Assembly: GCA_964632995.1 (NCBI GenBank)
Contig: CAZWDL010000221.1
Span: 1 to 5,620, forward strand
Direction: 5' to 3'
Source of the DNA: CAZWDL01 sp964632995
Lineage (GTDB): Bacteria > Bacteroidota > Bacteroidia > Chitinophagales > Saprospiraceae
DNA length: 5,620 nt
The translations under genes were made by a program, and so were the position numbers. Positions 1 to 5,620 of this stretch are shown piece after piece. The notes beneath the pieces were generated by a model. That model saw only the letters and a program-made list of their open reading frames with translations, was not told where the DNA came from and searched no databases. The first letter of the stretch is position 1; each line of letters begins with the position of its first letter.

Positions 1-1837
1 CGAGGCGCTGGAAGCGGTTGATTTCGCCCCAGGGGGTATTCCACCGGCCGAAATCGGCAGATAATTGCTCGACGGTGGCTTTGAACAGGCGGAGGCGCTC
101 CGCCGGCGGGGCGTCCTTGCCGAAGTAGGCAATACGTTCGGTATAGCCCATGCCTTCCGGGGCATTGCCGTTGCGCAGACAGTTCATGCCGTAGAAGTGC
201 GCCAGCGACATGGCCACGGATTCTTCAGAGGTGCGGAAATCCCAGCTACGCATCGCTTCAATGGGTTCTTTCAGGTCCGGATCTTTGGGACTCGATTGAT
301 CATAGGCGGCTACCAGCCCTGGAATCAGCTCTTCAAAGGCCGGCAGGGTGGGATCGTAAGCGGTTTCGATCAGCTTGTCGAGGGTGTAGCCCTGGCGTTC
401 GCTGAGCAGCCGGATGGCGTGGATGCCGCGGTAGTTTTCGCGGTTGACTGACATGTAGGAAGGGTAATCTTCCGCCTTAGGGCTGTATTCAGCAGCGGCA
501 GTGAAGGGCGTCGAGTTGCAGTTCTGAATCCAGCCGTTCGGCGGGTTGAGGATCGTTATGGCCTCTGATACCGGATGCAGCCCCTGCCAGTCGGTGGCCG
601 GATTGCTGCCGTCGACGGGCCGGTTGTAGTCAAACTGCGTATCCCGGATGGGGATAAAGTTGCCGTGGAAGTAGGCGATGTTGCCGCCGGCGTCGGCATA
701 GACAGTGTTATTCGAGGAGTTGGTGCGGATATCCATCATTTCGCGGAAGCTCTCGTAGCCGTCTTGTTTGGTGCGGATGTACGACTGGCTCAGCGCTTTC
801 ACGGGTTCCCACATCAGGGCGGTGGCTACCCACTTGTCGTCGATCCTATGGGTGATGGGGCCGTGGTGGGTGCGGTACATGGGGAAGGTTCGTTCCTGGA
901 GCGTATCGCCCTCCTTATACTTCAGCGTGACTTCCTTCACCTCCACCGGCCGCATTTCCTCGCCGTATTGGTACAGCAGCTTGCCGTCTACTTCTTCCAC
1001 GGTTTCCACAAACTCGTCGATGACGTCGGTATAGGTGGAGGTGTGCATCCAGCCGGTTTTTTCATTAAAGCCCTGGTAGATGAAAAACTGCCCCCAGGTG
1101 ACGGCGCCGTAGGCATTAAGCCCTTCCTCGCTCACCGCGTGCACCTCGCCCCGGAAGTAGAAGGAGGTGTGCGGGTTGATCAGCAGCATGGCGTTGCCCG
1201 ATTCGGTCAGCTCACCGGAGATGGCGAAGCCGTTGGAGCCGCGGGGCTCTTCGTAGGGATCGGGCTGCAGGAGTCCGCTGCCGTACTCATTTAGCGAAAG
1301 CGATTGATTACTTTCGTAAAAGGCGCGGATGCCGCGTGTCGACACGCGCTCGATATCGCCGCCGATGGAGCCTTCGCTGAAGTACATGGGCATCCAGGGC
1401 TCGAAGCGGGTAAGCAGTTTAGGCTGCACCTCAGGGTGGGTATGCAGATAATAGTTGATGCCGTCGGCAAAGGCCCGGCACAGCTTTTTCAGCCACTCCG
1501 GGCTGCTCTCGTAGGCGGTGATGGCCTCCTCGCGCGTCATGAACAGGCGGGCGCGCAGGTCGCTGTACAGGGCCTCTTCACCTTCCACCTCCGCGAGGCG
1601 GCCGATGGCCCAGATGTAGTTGCGCTCCACGCGGTTGAAGTCGTCCTCGCATTGAGCATACAATAGTCCGAAAACGGCGTCGGCGTCGGTTTTGCCGTAA
1701 ACGTGCGGCACCCCGAAATCGTCGCGCATAATGGTGGTGTTGGCGGCGTGCTGCTCCCAGCGGGCCGGCTCGGTGTTGGTTTGTTGTTTGACGCAGGCCG
1801 TTAGCGTCAGTAGCAGGAGGAAGTGCAGGTATTTCAT
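1..1837 (-). CDS. Penicillin acylase family (S45) Ntn amidohydrolase, lipoprotein, 3' end cut by the window edge
   Basis: The visible part is 612 residues. The family hydrolyses amide bonds of acylated substrates (beta-lactams, acyl-homoserine lactones, lipopeptides) after self-cleavage into alpha and beta chains; which substrate applies here cannot be read. Seen: a lipoprotein signal (Cys15), the alpha-chain block RDDFGVPHVYG (about 38-48) followed by FGLLYAQCEDD and GRLAEVEG, then a cleavage site PRG|SNGF that places the nucleophile at Ser201. His223 lies at beta position 23, the position reported for the catalytic-site His of PvdQ-type acylases. The oxyanion Asn is expected in GWIQNCNS (Asn439 or Asn441). 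A conserved NNTVYADAGGNIAYFHGN block precedes it. The start at 1837 is supported by an in-frame stop at 1853-1855 with no other start between. No Shine-Dalgarno is visible, as is usual in Bacteroidota. The frame is open to base 1. Family members are usually 700-850 residues, so roughly 100-200 are missing. Family call is firm; substrate unknown. Confidence 0.93.
   Translation of the reverse strand, partial: MKYLHFLLLLTLTACVKQQTNTEPARWEQHAANTTIMRDDFGVPHVYGKTDADAVFGLLYAQCEDDFNRVERNYIWAIGRLAEVEGEEALYSDLRARLFMTREEAITAYESSPEWLKKLCRAFADGINYYLHTHPEVQPKLLTRFEPWMPMYFSEGSIGGDIERVSTRGIRAFYESNQSLSLNEYGSGLLQPDPYEEPRGSNGFAISGELTESGNAMLLINPHTSFYFRGEVHAVSEEGLNAYGAVTWGQFFIYQGFNEKTGWMHTSTYTDVIDEFVETVEEVDGKLLYQYGEEMRPVEVKEVTLKYKEGDTLQERTFPMYRTHHGPITHRIDDKWVATALMWEPVKALSQSYIRTKQDGYESFREMMDIRTNSSNNTVYADAGGNIAYFHGNFIPIRDTQFDYNRPVDGSNPATDWQGLHPVSEAITILNPPNGWIQNCNSTPFTAAAEYSPKAEDYPSYMSVNRENYRGIHAIRLLSERQGYTLDKLIETAYDPTLPAFEELIPGLVAAYDQSSPKDPDLKEPIEAMRSWDFRTSEESVAMSLAHFYGMNCLRNGNAPEGMGYTERIAYFGKDAPPAERLRLFKATVEQLSADFGRWNTPWGEINRFQRL
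1169..1237 (-). other. Predicted autocleavage site and start of the acylase beta chain (Ser201 to His223)
   Basis: The Gly-Ser-Asn motif at residues 200-202 marks the expected autocatalytic cut. Ser201 (codon 1235-1237) becomes the N-terminal nucleophile of the beta chain, and His223 (codon 1169-1171) is beta residue 23, in the sequence LLINPHTSF. The classical signature is Ser-Asn-x-Trp; here the fourth position is Phe. The site is inferred from family knowledge; cleavage itself is not shown. Confidence 0.8.
1793..1837 (-). other. Lipoprotein signal peptide with lipobox (acylase residues 1-15)
   Basis: The first residues read MKYLHFLLLLTLTAC: one Lys, a run of hydrophobic residues, then the lipobox LTAC with Cys15 as the lipidated residue. 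This predicts export by Sec, cleavage by signal peptidase II and membrane anchoring. Many family members instead use an ordinary cleavable signal and sit free in the periplasm. The residue after Cys is Val, so inner versus outer membrane location cannot be decided from it. Confidence 0.8.
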
Positions 1838-2002
1838 TTCGTGTTGACTTATTTACCGGGTTTGCGATGGTTTGGCTTTGTTCCACCTGGTTCGAGGTGC
1901 TTGGACTCAGCAATATTGATCTGCCGGGAACAGCCGGAAGGGGGTCCCGGAGTTACTGAAGCGAATTTCCTTATAGATTAAAAAGGTTTTTTGACGGGAT
2001 GG

Positions 2003-2037
2003 GAAAGATAAGGAATTTTCGTGGTTTCAGGGTCAAA
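2003..2037 (-). promoter_or_regulatory. Weak candidate Bacteroidota-type promoter for the acylase gene
   Basis: On the minus strand, TTTG (2034-2037) is followed after 23 bases by TATCTTTC (2003-2010). The Bacteroidota consensus is TTTG near -33 and TAnnTTTG near -7. The -7 match has one mismatch (C for the final G) and the spacing is a few bases longer than the usual value. It would leave a leader of about 160 bases. A chance match is quite possible. Confidence 0.2.
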
Positions 2038-2228
2038 CTGCGGAACTCCCGGCCTGAGATTCCGGAAGCTGAGAATTGGGAACCGGAAACAAGCGCGACC
2101 TCTTCCCTGGTTAGCCCGGTAAAAGGGTGAAATATCAGGCCATTGAAAAACAGGAGTCTTCCCGAATTTTAAGTATGGGAGTCAATGCGGGGGATGTTGG
2201 CGCTCCGCGCCCTTGGAAGGCGCCGCCC

Positions 2229-2275
2229 GACATGCCAGAGGAGGCGCCCTTTAAGGCGCCTCCTCTATTCATGTC
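2229..2275 (-). terminator. Strong hairpin downstream of the esterase gene, possible transcription end
   Basis: A perfect 12-bp stem (AGAGGAGGCGCC at 2237-2248 with its complement at 2255-2266) closes a 6-base loop. It is extended by an outer 6-bp stem (GACATG 2229-2234 with CATGTC 2270-2275) across a small 2/3-base internal loop. It lies 47 bases beyond the esterase stop, and with the neighbouring hairpin it probably ends or stabilises that transcript. No U tract follows on the minus strand, so it is not a textbook intrinsic terminator. Confidence 0.5.
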
Positions 2276-2294
2276 CTAGTGCCTCGGGCACTAG
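2276..2294 (-). terminator. Second, smaller hairpin directly abutting the first
   Basis: An 8-bp perfect stem (CTAGTGCC 2276-2283 with GGCACTAG 2287-2294) closes a 3-base loop. It starts on the base next to the larger hairpin and lies 27 bases after the esterase stop codon. A run of six A (2296-2301) flanks it on the right. On the minus-strand transcript this is a U run before the hairpin rather than after it, so the polarity is wrong for an intrinsic terminator of the esterase gene. Confidence 0.45.
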
Positions 2295-2321
2295 TAAAAA
2301 AGATCTCATTGCAAGCACTAC

Positions 2322-5300
2322 TCAATCCACACGCCCCAGCACCACCGGCTGCGACACGAAGCGATCGCCCACCCGCAGGCGGTAGTAGTACATGCCGGCG
2401 GGCAGCTGCCGGGCCGTCGTATTCCAATCAATACGGTGTGCGCCTTTAGCCATCCGCTGATCTGCGATCGTCTGCACTTCCTGGCCGAGCTGGTTGAAGA
2501 TGCTCAGCTGTACCCGCGCCGGCTCCGGCAGCTCGAAGGTGAAGGTGAGCTGCGTGGAGAAGGGGTTGGGGAAGACCTGCAAAGCAAGTTCTGAGGGCGA
2601 CAGCGTCGGCTGTGATGTCGTCTGCAAAGTGAAGCGATTGAAGAAATTCCAGATCTCCACGTCGGCAATGATATCTCTGTTGGTGGGGCCACCTGCCGGA
2701 ATGGGTCCGCCGCCCGGCCAGGTTCTGCCGCCGCCGTCAATCCGGTAGAACAACACTTCGCTGCCGGCAGAGCAGTTAGGGTACTCGATGAGGGTAACGG
2801 TGGAATTGTCGTCGGTCACCAGGTCCGGCAGCTGCGTTTCGGTAGAGTCGGCCTCACAGCCACTGGCGGCCGCCCAGTTGCCGACGCCTTCCCAGAAGGG
2901 AGGCAAGAGCCCGGGAATCCCCTCAATAGGAACAAAAGGATCGGCGGTCCCGAACATAAACAATCCAGGTACTTCCACCGGCGGCGTACAGTCAATGAAC
3001 CCCTGCACATCGGCCATGGCGGTAATCCGGTCAGACAATTCGCAGGCCGCCCGTGCCGCCATTGCTCCGCCATTGCCTGGCCCCATGGCATATACCCTGG
3101 CCTGGTCCACATTGTAATCGGCAGCGATGGAGTCGATCAGGCTACTGGTAAATCCGACATCATCGGCATTGGTTTGACTTGGCAGGAACCCGTCGTTCCA
3201 CCCCGGCTCAATCTGGTTCAAAACCGCATTGAATACATCCAACCCAACCGGATAAGCGATTAAGAAATGGGCCGTATCCGCGACCTCATTGGTGCGAATC
3301 ACCTCCAGGTATTCGTCAACCGTATTCCCCACCTCATGGTAACTAATGACCAGCGGCCAGGCTTCGCTGCCGTCGTATGCGGCCGGCACGTACAACTTGT
3401 AGTTTCTGGTGGTGTCATCGTGGGTCAGGCTTAGGTCCAGCAGCTGTGGCGCCGGCGCCGGATCGGGATGCTGATGCCGGTTGAAAAAGTTCCAGATTTC
3501 TGAACTTCCGCTGATGTCCATATTGACATTGCCTAAAAAGTCAAAGGCCGGAGGTGCGGGTGGGCCGCCTGGCCAGGTATGACCACCGCCTTCAATTCGG
3601 TAATACAGCACCTCGGCTGTGCGCTCGACCCCCATTATATCGGTATAAGTATCGCAGCTGGTGAATTGTCGAAGCTGAACGGTAGAACCATCTTCCGTAT
3701 CGATATCGGGAAAATCAACGAGGGTGGAATCAGTTGTGCAACCATTATTGTCCAACCAAAATTGGACTTCACTGCGGGCCGGAGGAGAGGTCAACCCTGT
3801 AACCGGACTGGTTCCGCCGTTGATCGAAACAATGGGATCGGCTGTACCATGAATGTGCAGAATGGGGAAAGGTCGTCCGACCTGACAAGGTTCGGGAAAT
3901 TCTTCCGGACGGGGACCGGCAACCGAAGCTACTGCGGCTATCCTATCCGATAATTCACAGGCCAAAGCGTAACTCAGATATCCTCCATTTGACAGCCCCG
4001 AAGCATACACTCTTGACAGATCTATATTGAAAGAAGCATTTAGCGCATCAATCATTTTGCTAATAAAACCCAGGTCGTCCGGCCCATTCGGATCTAAGGT
4101 AGCATTCCAGGCAAAGCCCGGAAAATTGGGGACTTCGATAATACCTTCCGGGTACGCAATGATAAAATGCGCCGTATCAGCTACTTCATTCATCGCGGAA
4201 GCAAAAATTTGCAGGTCGGCATTTCCTCCAGCCCCGTGTGAATTAATGACCAATGGCCATTCTTCACTGCCGTCATAGGCGGCGGGAAGATAGAGCTTAT
4301 ACGTGCGGGTAGTATTTTCGTGAGTCAGACTGAGATTCAGCAGCTGCGCCACCCCCGCCGGATCGGGATGCACATGCCGGTTAAAGAAATTCCAGATTTC
4401 CGAGCTGGCGTGAAAATCCTGGTTCGTAGGCCCGAAGAAAGCCGGTTGCGTGGGGCCGCCCGGCCAGGTATGGCCGCCGCCGTTGACGCGGTAGTGGACG
4501 ACCTCCGTGCCCGCATCGCAACCGGAGTATTCGATGCGGGTGACCGTAGAATTATCCATGGTGTTGACGTCGGGCAGTTCTGTTGATACAGCCTCGGTTG
4601 AGCAGCCGTTGTTGGCGACATAGGCATCGAGGGTGGCCGGGACGGAAATGAGCCCGAGTTCTTCGCGGCCGGCGTAGAGCGCCAGCCCATCGGCCGTGCC
4701 GTGGATCTGCAAAAAGGGCAGCGGCCGGTCGGGAACAAATTCAATGGCAGAGGAACCGGAAGCCGCAACGGGTGCGATCGCGGCGATCCGGTCGCTAAGG
4801 TCGCGCCCCAGGCGGTATGACATGGCCCCACCCTGCGATAGCCCGGTGGCATAAACGCGGGTGAGGTCGATGCCGAATTCGTTGTAGACCTGGTCGATCA
4901 GCGCATTGAAAAAACCAACATCGTCGGCCAGGTTGGGGTCGTTCTCGAAGTTCCAGCCGAAGCCGGTATCGCCTAAACTTTCCCGATTCAGGCCCTGCGG
5001 ATAAGCGATGAGGAAATGCGCCGTATCCGCTACCGGGTTCATATCGGAAACGGTCAGCTGATCGTTGGACGTGCCGGAAAAGCCGTGCATGTTGATCACC
5101 AGCGGCCAGGCTTCCGAGCCGTCGTAGTCGGCGGGCACGTACAGGTTATAGCGGCGTTCTACCCCGTCAATCGTGACGGTTTTTTGCAGTAACCCTACTC
5201 CCTCTTCCCCGATAACCGTCCCCTCCCGCGGATTGGGATGCGTATACTGTTCAAAGTAGGTCCACATTTCCAAACTGGAATTCACATCGCGGTTGACATT

Positions 5301-5620
5301 ACCGAGGAGTTCCTCAAAGCCGGGAGGCGCCGGCGGACCGTCAGACCAGGTATGACCGCCGTTGGTGATTTCGTAGAAACGCACCGCGGCGCCTTCATCG
5401 CAGTTGTCATACACCCGCAGAATGACCGACGAGCTGTCCTCCGTGTTGATATCCGGCAGCATCGTTTCCGTCGGCTCGGCATCGCAGTTGTTTTTGGCGG
5501 CCCAGGCGGCGGCCAGCTCCGGCGCGGAGGGGATGAAGCCCGGCACGCCGTCGAAGGGGGTCAGCACATCAGCGGTGCCGTGCATGAGCAGGGCGGGAAC
5601 GGGGCGGTCCGGCGTGCAGT
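2322..5620 (-). CDS. Multi-module secreted esterase (LpqC / PHB-depolymerase / feruloyl-esterase type) with T9SS sorting domain, 5' end cut by the window edge
   Basis: The frame is open to the right edge; 1098 residues are visible. The Met encoded at 5583-5585 is internal, since it lies inside a conserved strand (PALLMHGTAD), so the true start is outside. Residue numbers here and below count from that Met. There are four tandem alpha/beta-hydrolase modules (1 partial, to 131; 2, 132-414; 3, 415-714; 4, 715-990) and a T9SS domain at about 1001-1087. Family members cleave esters of poly-hydroxyalkanoates or of phenolic groups on plant polysaccharides; the substrate here is not decidable. Module 2 shows oxyanion HG (167-168), GLSQGG (Ser250), HGTAD (Asp299) and GGGHTWPGG (His372). 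Module 3 shows Ser532, Asp583 and His669. Module 4 lacks Ser and His. All four share one Cys pair. The protein should be exported by Sec and then T9SS to the cell surface or medium. Single-module relatives are usually about 300-350 residues, so this array is large. Confidence 0.92.
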   Translation of the reverse strand, partial: CTPDRPVPALLMHGTADVLTPFDGVPGFIPSAPELAAAWAAKNNCDAEPTETMLPDINTEDSSSVILRVYDNCDEGAAVRFYEITNGGHTWSDGPPAPPGFEELLGNVNRDVNSSLEMWTYFEQYTHPNPREGTVIGEEGVGLLQKTVTIDGVERRYNLYVPADYDGSEAWPLVINMHGFSGTSNDQLTVSDMNPVADTAHFLIAYPQGLNRESLGDTGFGWNFENDPNLADDVGFFNALIDQVYNEFGIDLTRVYATGLSQGGAMSYRLGRDLSDRIAAIAPVAASGSSAIEFVPDRPLPFLQIHGTADGLALYAGREELGLISVPATLDAYVANNGCSTEAVSTELPDVNTMDNSTVTRIEYSGCDAGTEVVHYRVNGGGHTWPGGPTQPAFFGPTNQDFHASSEIWNFFNRHVHPDPAGVAQLLNLSLTHENTTRTYKLYLPAAYDGSEEWPLVINSHGAGGNADLQIFASAMNEVADTAHFIIAYPEGIIEVPNFPGFAWNATLDPNGPDDLGFISKMIDALNASFNIDLSRVYASGLSNGGYLSYALACELSDRIAAVASVAGPRPEEFPEPCQVGRPFPILHIHGTADPIVSINGGTSPVTGLTSPPARSEVQFWLDNNGCTTDSTLVDFPDIDTEDGSTVQLRQFTSCDTYTDIMGVERTAEVLYYRIEGGGHTWPGGPPAPPAFDFLGNVNMDISGSSEIWNFFNRHQHPDPAPAPQLLDLSLTHDDTTRNYKLYVPAAYDGSEAWPLVISYHEVGNTVDEYLEVIRTNEVADTAHFLIAYPVGLDVFNAVLNQIEPGWNDGFLPSQTNADDVGFTSSLIDSIAADYNVDQARVYAMGPGNGGAMAARAACELSDRITAMADVQGFIDCTPPVEVPGLFMFGTADPFVPIEGIPGLLPPFWEGVGNWAAASGCEADSTETQLPDLVTDDNSTVTLIEYPNCSAGSEVLFYRIDGGGRTWPGGGPIPAGGPTNRDIIADVEIWNFFNRFTLQTTSQPTLSPSELALQVFPNPFSTQLTFTFELPEPARVQLSIFNQLGQEVQTIADQRMAKGAHRIDWNTTARQLPAGMYYYRLRVGDRFVSQPVVLGRVD
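2325..2585 (-). other. Type IX secretion system (Por) C-terminal sorting domain, type A like
   Basis: Residues 1001-1087 carry the usual pattern: VFPNPF at the start, a beta-rich stretch, LSIFNQLGQEV, IDWNTTARQLPAGMYYYRL, and a final strand SQPVVLGRVD. A Ser/Thr/Pro-rich linker (about 988-1000) separates it from module 4. In Bacteroidota such domains direct passage across the outer membrane by T9SS and are then removed, often with attachment to surface lipopolysaccharide. It fixes both the phylum and the location of the product. Confidence 0.92.
2616..3443 (-). repeat. Esterase module 4, degenerate and probably inactive
   Basis: The module (715-990) starts almost identically to module 3 (TRNYKLYVPAAYDGSEAWPL) and keeps the fold-defining segments, both Cys pairs (848/866 and 910/938) and the Asp of GTAD (Asp882). 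The key catalytic positions are changed. GLSNGG has become GPGNGG, with Gly837 in place of the nucleophile. GGGHTWPGG has become GGGRTWPGG, with Arg954 in place of the catalytic His. The oxyanion HG has become HE (750-751), and the His of HGTAD is Phe878. An open frame with so many changed active-site positions points to a kept but non-catalytic domain, perhaps for binding or spacing next to the sorting domain. Confidence 0.85.
3444..4343 (-). repeat. Esterase module 3, catalytically complete, lower GC and with an insertion
   Basis: This is a 300-residue module (415-714). The oxyanion site is HGAGG (450-454); the triad is Ser532 in GLSNGG, Asp583 in HGTADP and His669 in GGGHTWPGG. Cys543/Cys567 and Cys616/Cys644 are likely disulfides. 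The spacing from Cys644 to the catalytic His is 25 residues against 16 in the other three modules. A longer Ser/Thr/Pro loop (about 586-604) follows the catalytic Asp. Base composition dips here: about 46% GC by hand count in 3961-4260, against about 58% in 4801-5100, which covers much of the corresponding part of module 2. Confidence 0.88.
4344..5192 (-). repeat. Esterase module 2, catalytically complete
   Basis: This is a 283-residue module (132-414). It opens with a TIDGVERRYNLYVP strand, then YDGSEAWPLVI and the oxyanion site MHGFSG. The triad is Ser250 in GLSQGG (codon 4836-4838), Asp299 in HGTADG and His372 in GGGHTWPGG. It keeps the Cys328/Cys356 pair. The Cys pair that modules 3 and 4 have around the helix after the nucleophile is absent: the position of Cys543 is Arg261 here. 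It ends with SSEIWNFFNRHVHPDP, the same seam as module 3. Confidence 0.88.
5193..5620 (-). repeat. Esterase module 1, C-terminal part only
   Basis: The visible part begins CTPDRPVPALLMHGTAD, equivalent to the strand before the catalytic Asp (Asp6). It contains the Cys34/Cys62 pair and the NGGHTW motif with His78, and ends near W108 (LEMWTYFEQYTHPNP). The Ser nucleophile lies outside the window, so activity cannot be judged. The motif is NGGHTWSDG rather than the GGGHTWPGG of modules 2 and 3. The loop after Asp6 resembles that of module 4 rather than those of 2 and 3. Confidence 0.85.

Larger units (their letters stand above)
1838..2321. other. Intergenic region of 484 bases with no convincing gene
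   Basis: The gap lies between the esterase stop and the acylase start. The right end holds two adjacent hairpins (2229-2294). The part nearest the acylase (1838-1960), which would be its 5' leader, has only modest inverted repeats: CACCT/AGGTG at 1884-1888 and 1895-1899, and CCGGGA/TCCCGG at 1924-1929 and 1945-1950. The centre (1965-2180) is richer in A and T and holds a weak promoter candidate. Short open frames here show no start context or recognisable protein sequence, and no tRNA or known riboswitch fold was recognised. Confidence 0.75.

Noticed and set aside
65..451. Plus-strand open frame of 128 residues
   Set aside because: Antisense to the conserved beta chain of the acylase; no start context or family resemblance.
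575..1294. Plus-strand open frame of 239 residues
   Set aside because: It lies wholly antisense to the acylase gene, whose motifs and frame are convincing. The translated sequence has no recognisable domain and is explained by GC-rich codon use on the opposite strand.
1304..1666. Plus-strand open frame of 120 residues
   Set aside because: Antisense to the alpha chain of the acylase; composition-driven shadow.
1578..1913. Minus-strand open frame of 111 residues overlapping the acylase start
   Set aside because: It is in a different frame from the acylase (start 1837), has an Arg-rich, low-complexity end typical of a shadow frame, and covers the region where the acylase frame encodes a clear signal peptide and conserved alpha-chain motifs.
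2054..2088. Imperfect direct repeat (CTGAGA at 2054 and 2069) with TTCCGGAA palindrome
   Set aside because: Only six bases repeat exactly and the rest diverges; expected by chance in a gap of this size and not clearly an operator.
2199..2211. Small GGCGC/GCGCC inverted repeat left of the main hairpin
   Set aside because: A 5-bp stem in GC-rich sequence is weak evidence, and it could equally pair with parts of the larger hairpin.
4337..4852. Minus-strand open frame of 171 residues inside the esterase
   Set aside because: It is out of frame with the esterase modules, rich in Pro/Arg/Ser, and covers motifs (GLSQGG, HGTAD, GGGHTW) that are read in the main frame.
5583..5585. Met codon as start of the esterase gene
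   Set aside because: The frame continues upstream to the edge with CTPDRPVPALL, matching the strand before HGTAD in module 3. A start here would cut a hydrolase module in half and leave no signal peptide.

Overview
The window reads as chromosomal DNA of a free-living Bacteroidota bacterium, perhaps of the Saprospiria/Lewinella type. The lineage call rests on a C-terminal type IX secretion (T9SS, Por) sorting domain, which is essentially confined to this phylum, on a start codon without a Shine-Dalgarno sequence, and on moderately high GC content. The phylum is well supported; anything finer is a guess. No RNA genes, mobile elements or CRISPR arrays were seen.

Layout: two genes, both on the minus strand and both cut by a window edge. 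From right to left, in the direction of transcription, the first gene (2322-5620) is the 3' part of a very large secreted protein. It is made of at least four tandem alpha/beta-hydrolase modules of the LpqC / PHB-depolymerase / feruloyl-esterase type, followed by a T9SS C-terminal domain. A 484-base gap follows (1838-2321). It opens with two back-to-back hairpins just after the esterase stop codon and otherwise holds no convincing gene. The second gene (1-1837) encodes the N-terminal 612 residues of a penicillin-acylase / acyl-homoserine-lactone-acylase family Ntn hydrolase with a lipoprotein signal peptide.

The esterase array is the unusual object. Modules 2 and 3 keep the Ser-Asp-His triad. 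Module 1 is cut by the edge but keeps Asp and His. Module 4, next to the sorting domain, has lost the nucleophilic Ser (now Gly), the catalytic His (now Arg) and the usual oxyanion-site Gly, while keeping the fold-defining segments. It looks like a pseudoesterase that may have become a binding or spacer domain. The modules also show a mosaic history: 1 and 4 share a loop that 2 and 3 lack, module 2 has lost a cysteine pair, and module 3 has a 9-residue insertion and clearly lower GC.

The two products would both act outside the inner membrane: an exported multi-domain esterase and a lipid-anchored amidase. Nothing in the sequence shows that they share a pathway, and the large gap with hairpins argues against a tight operon.
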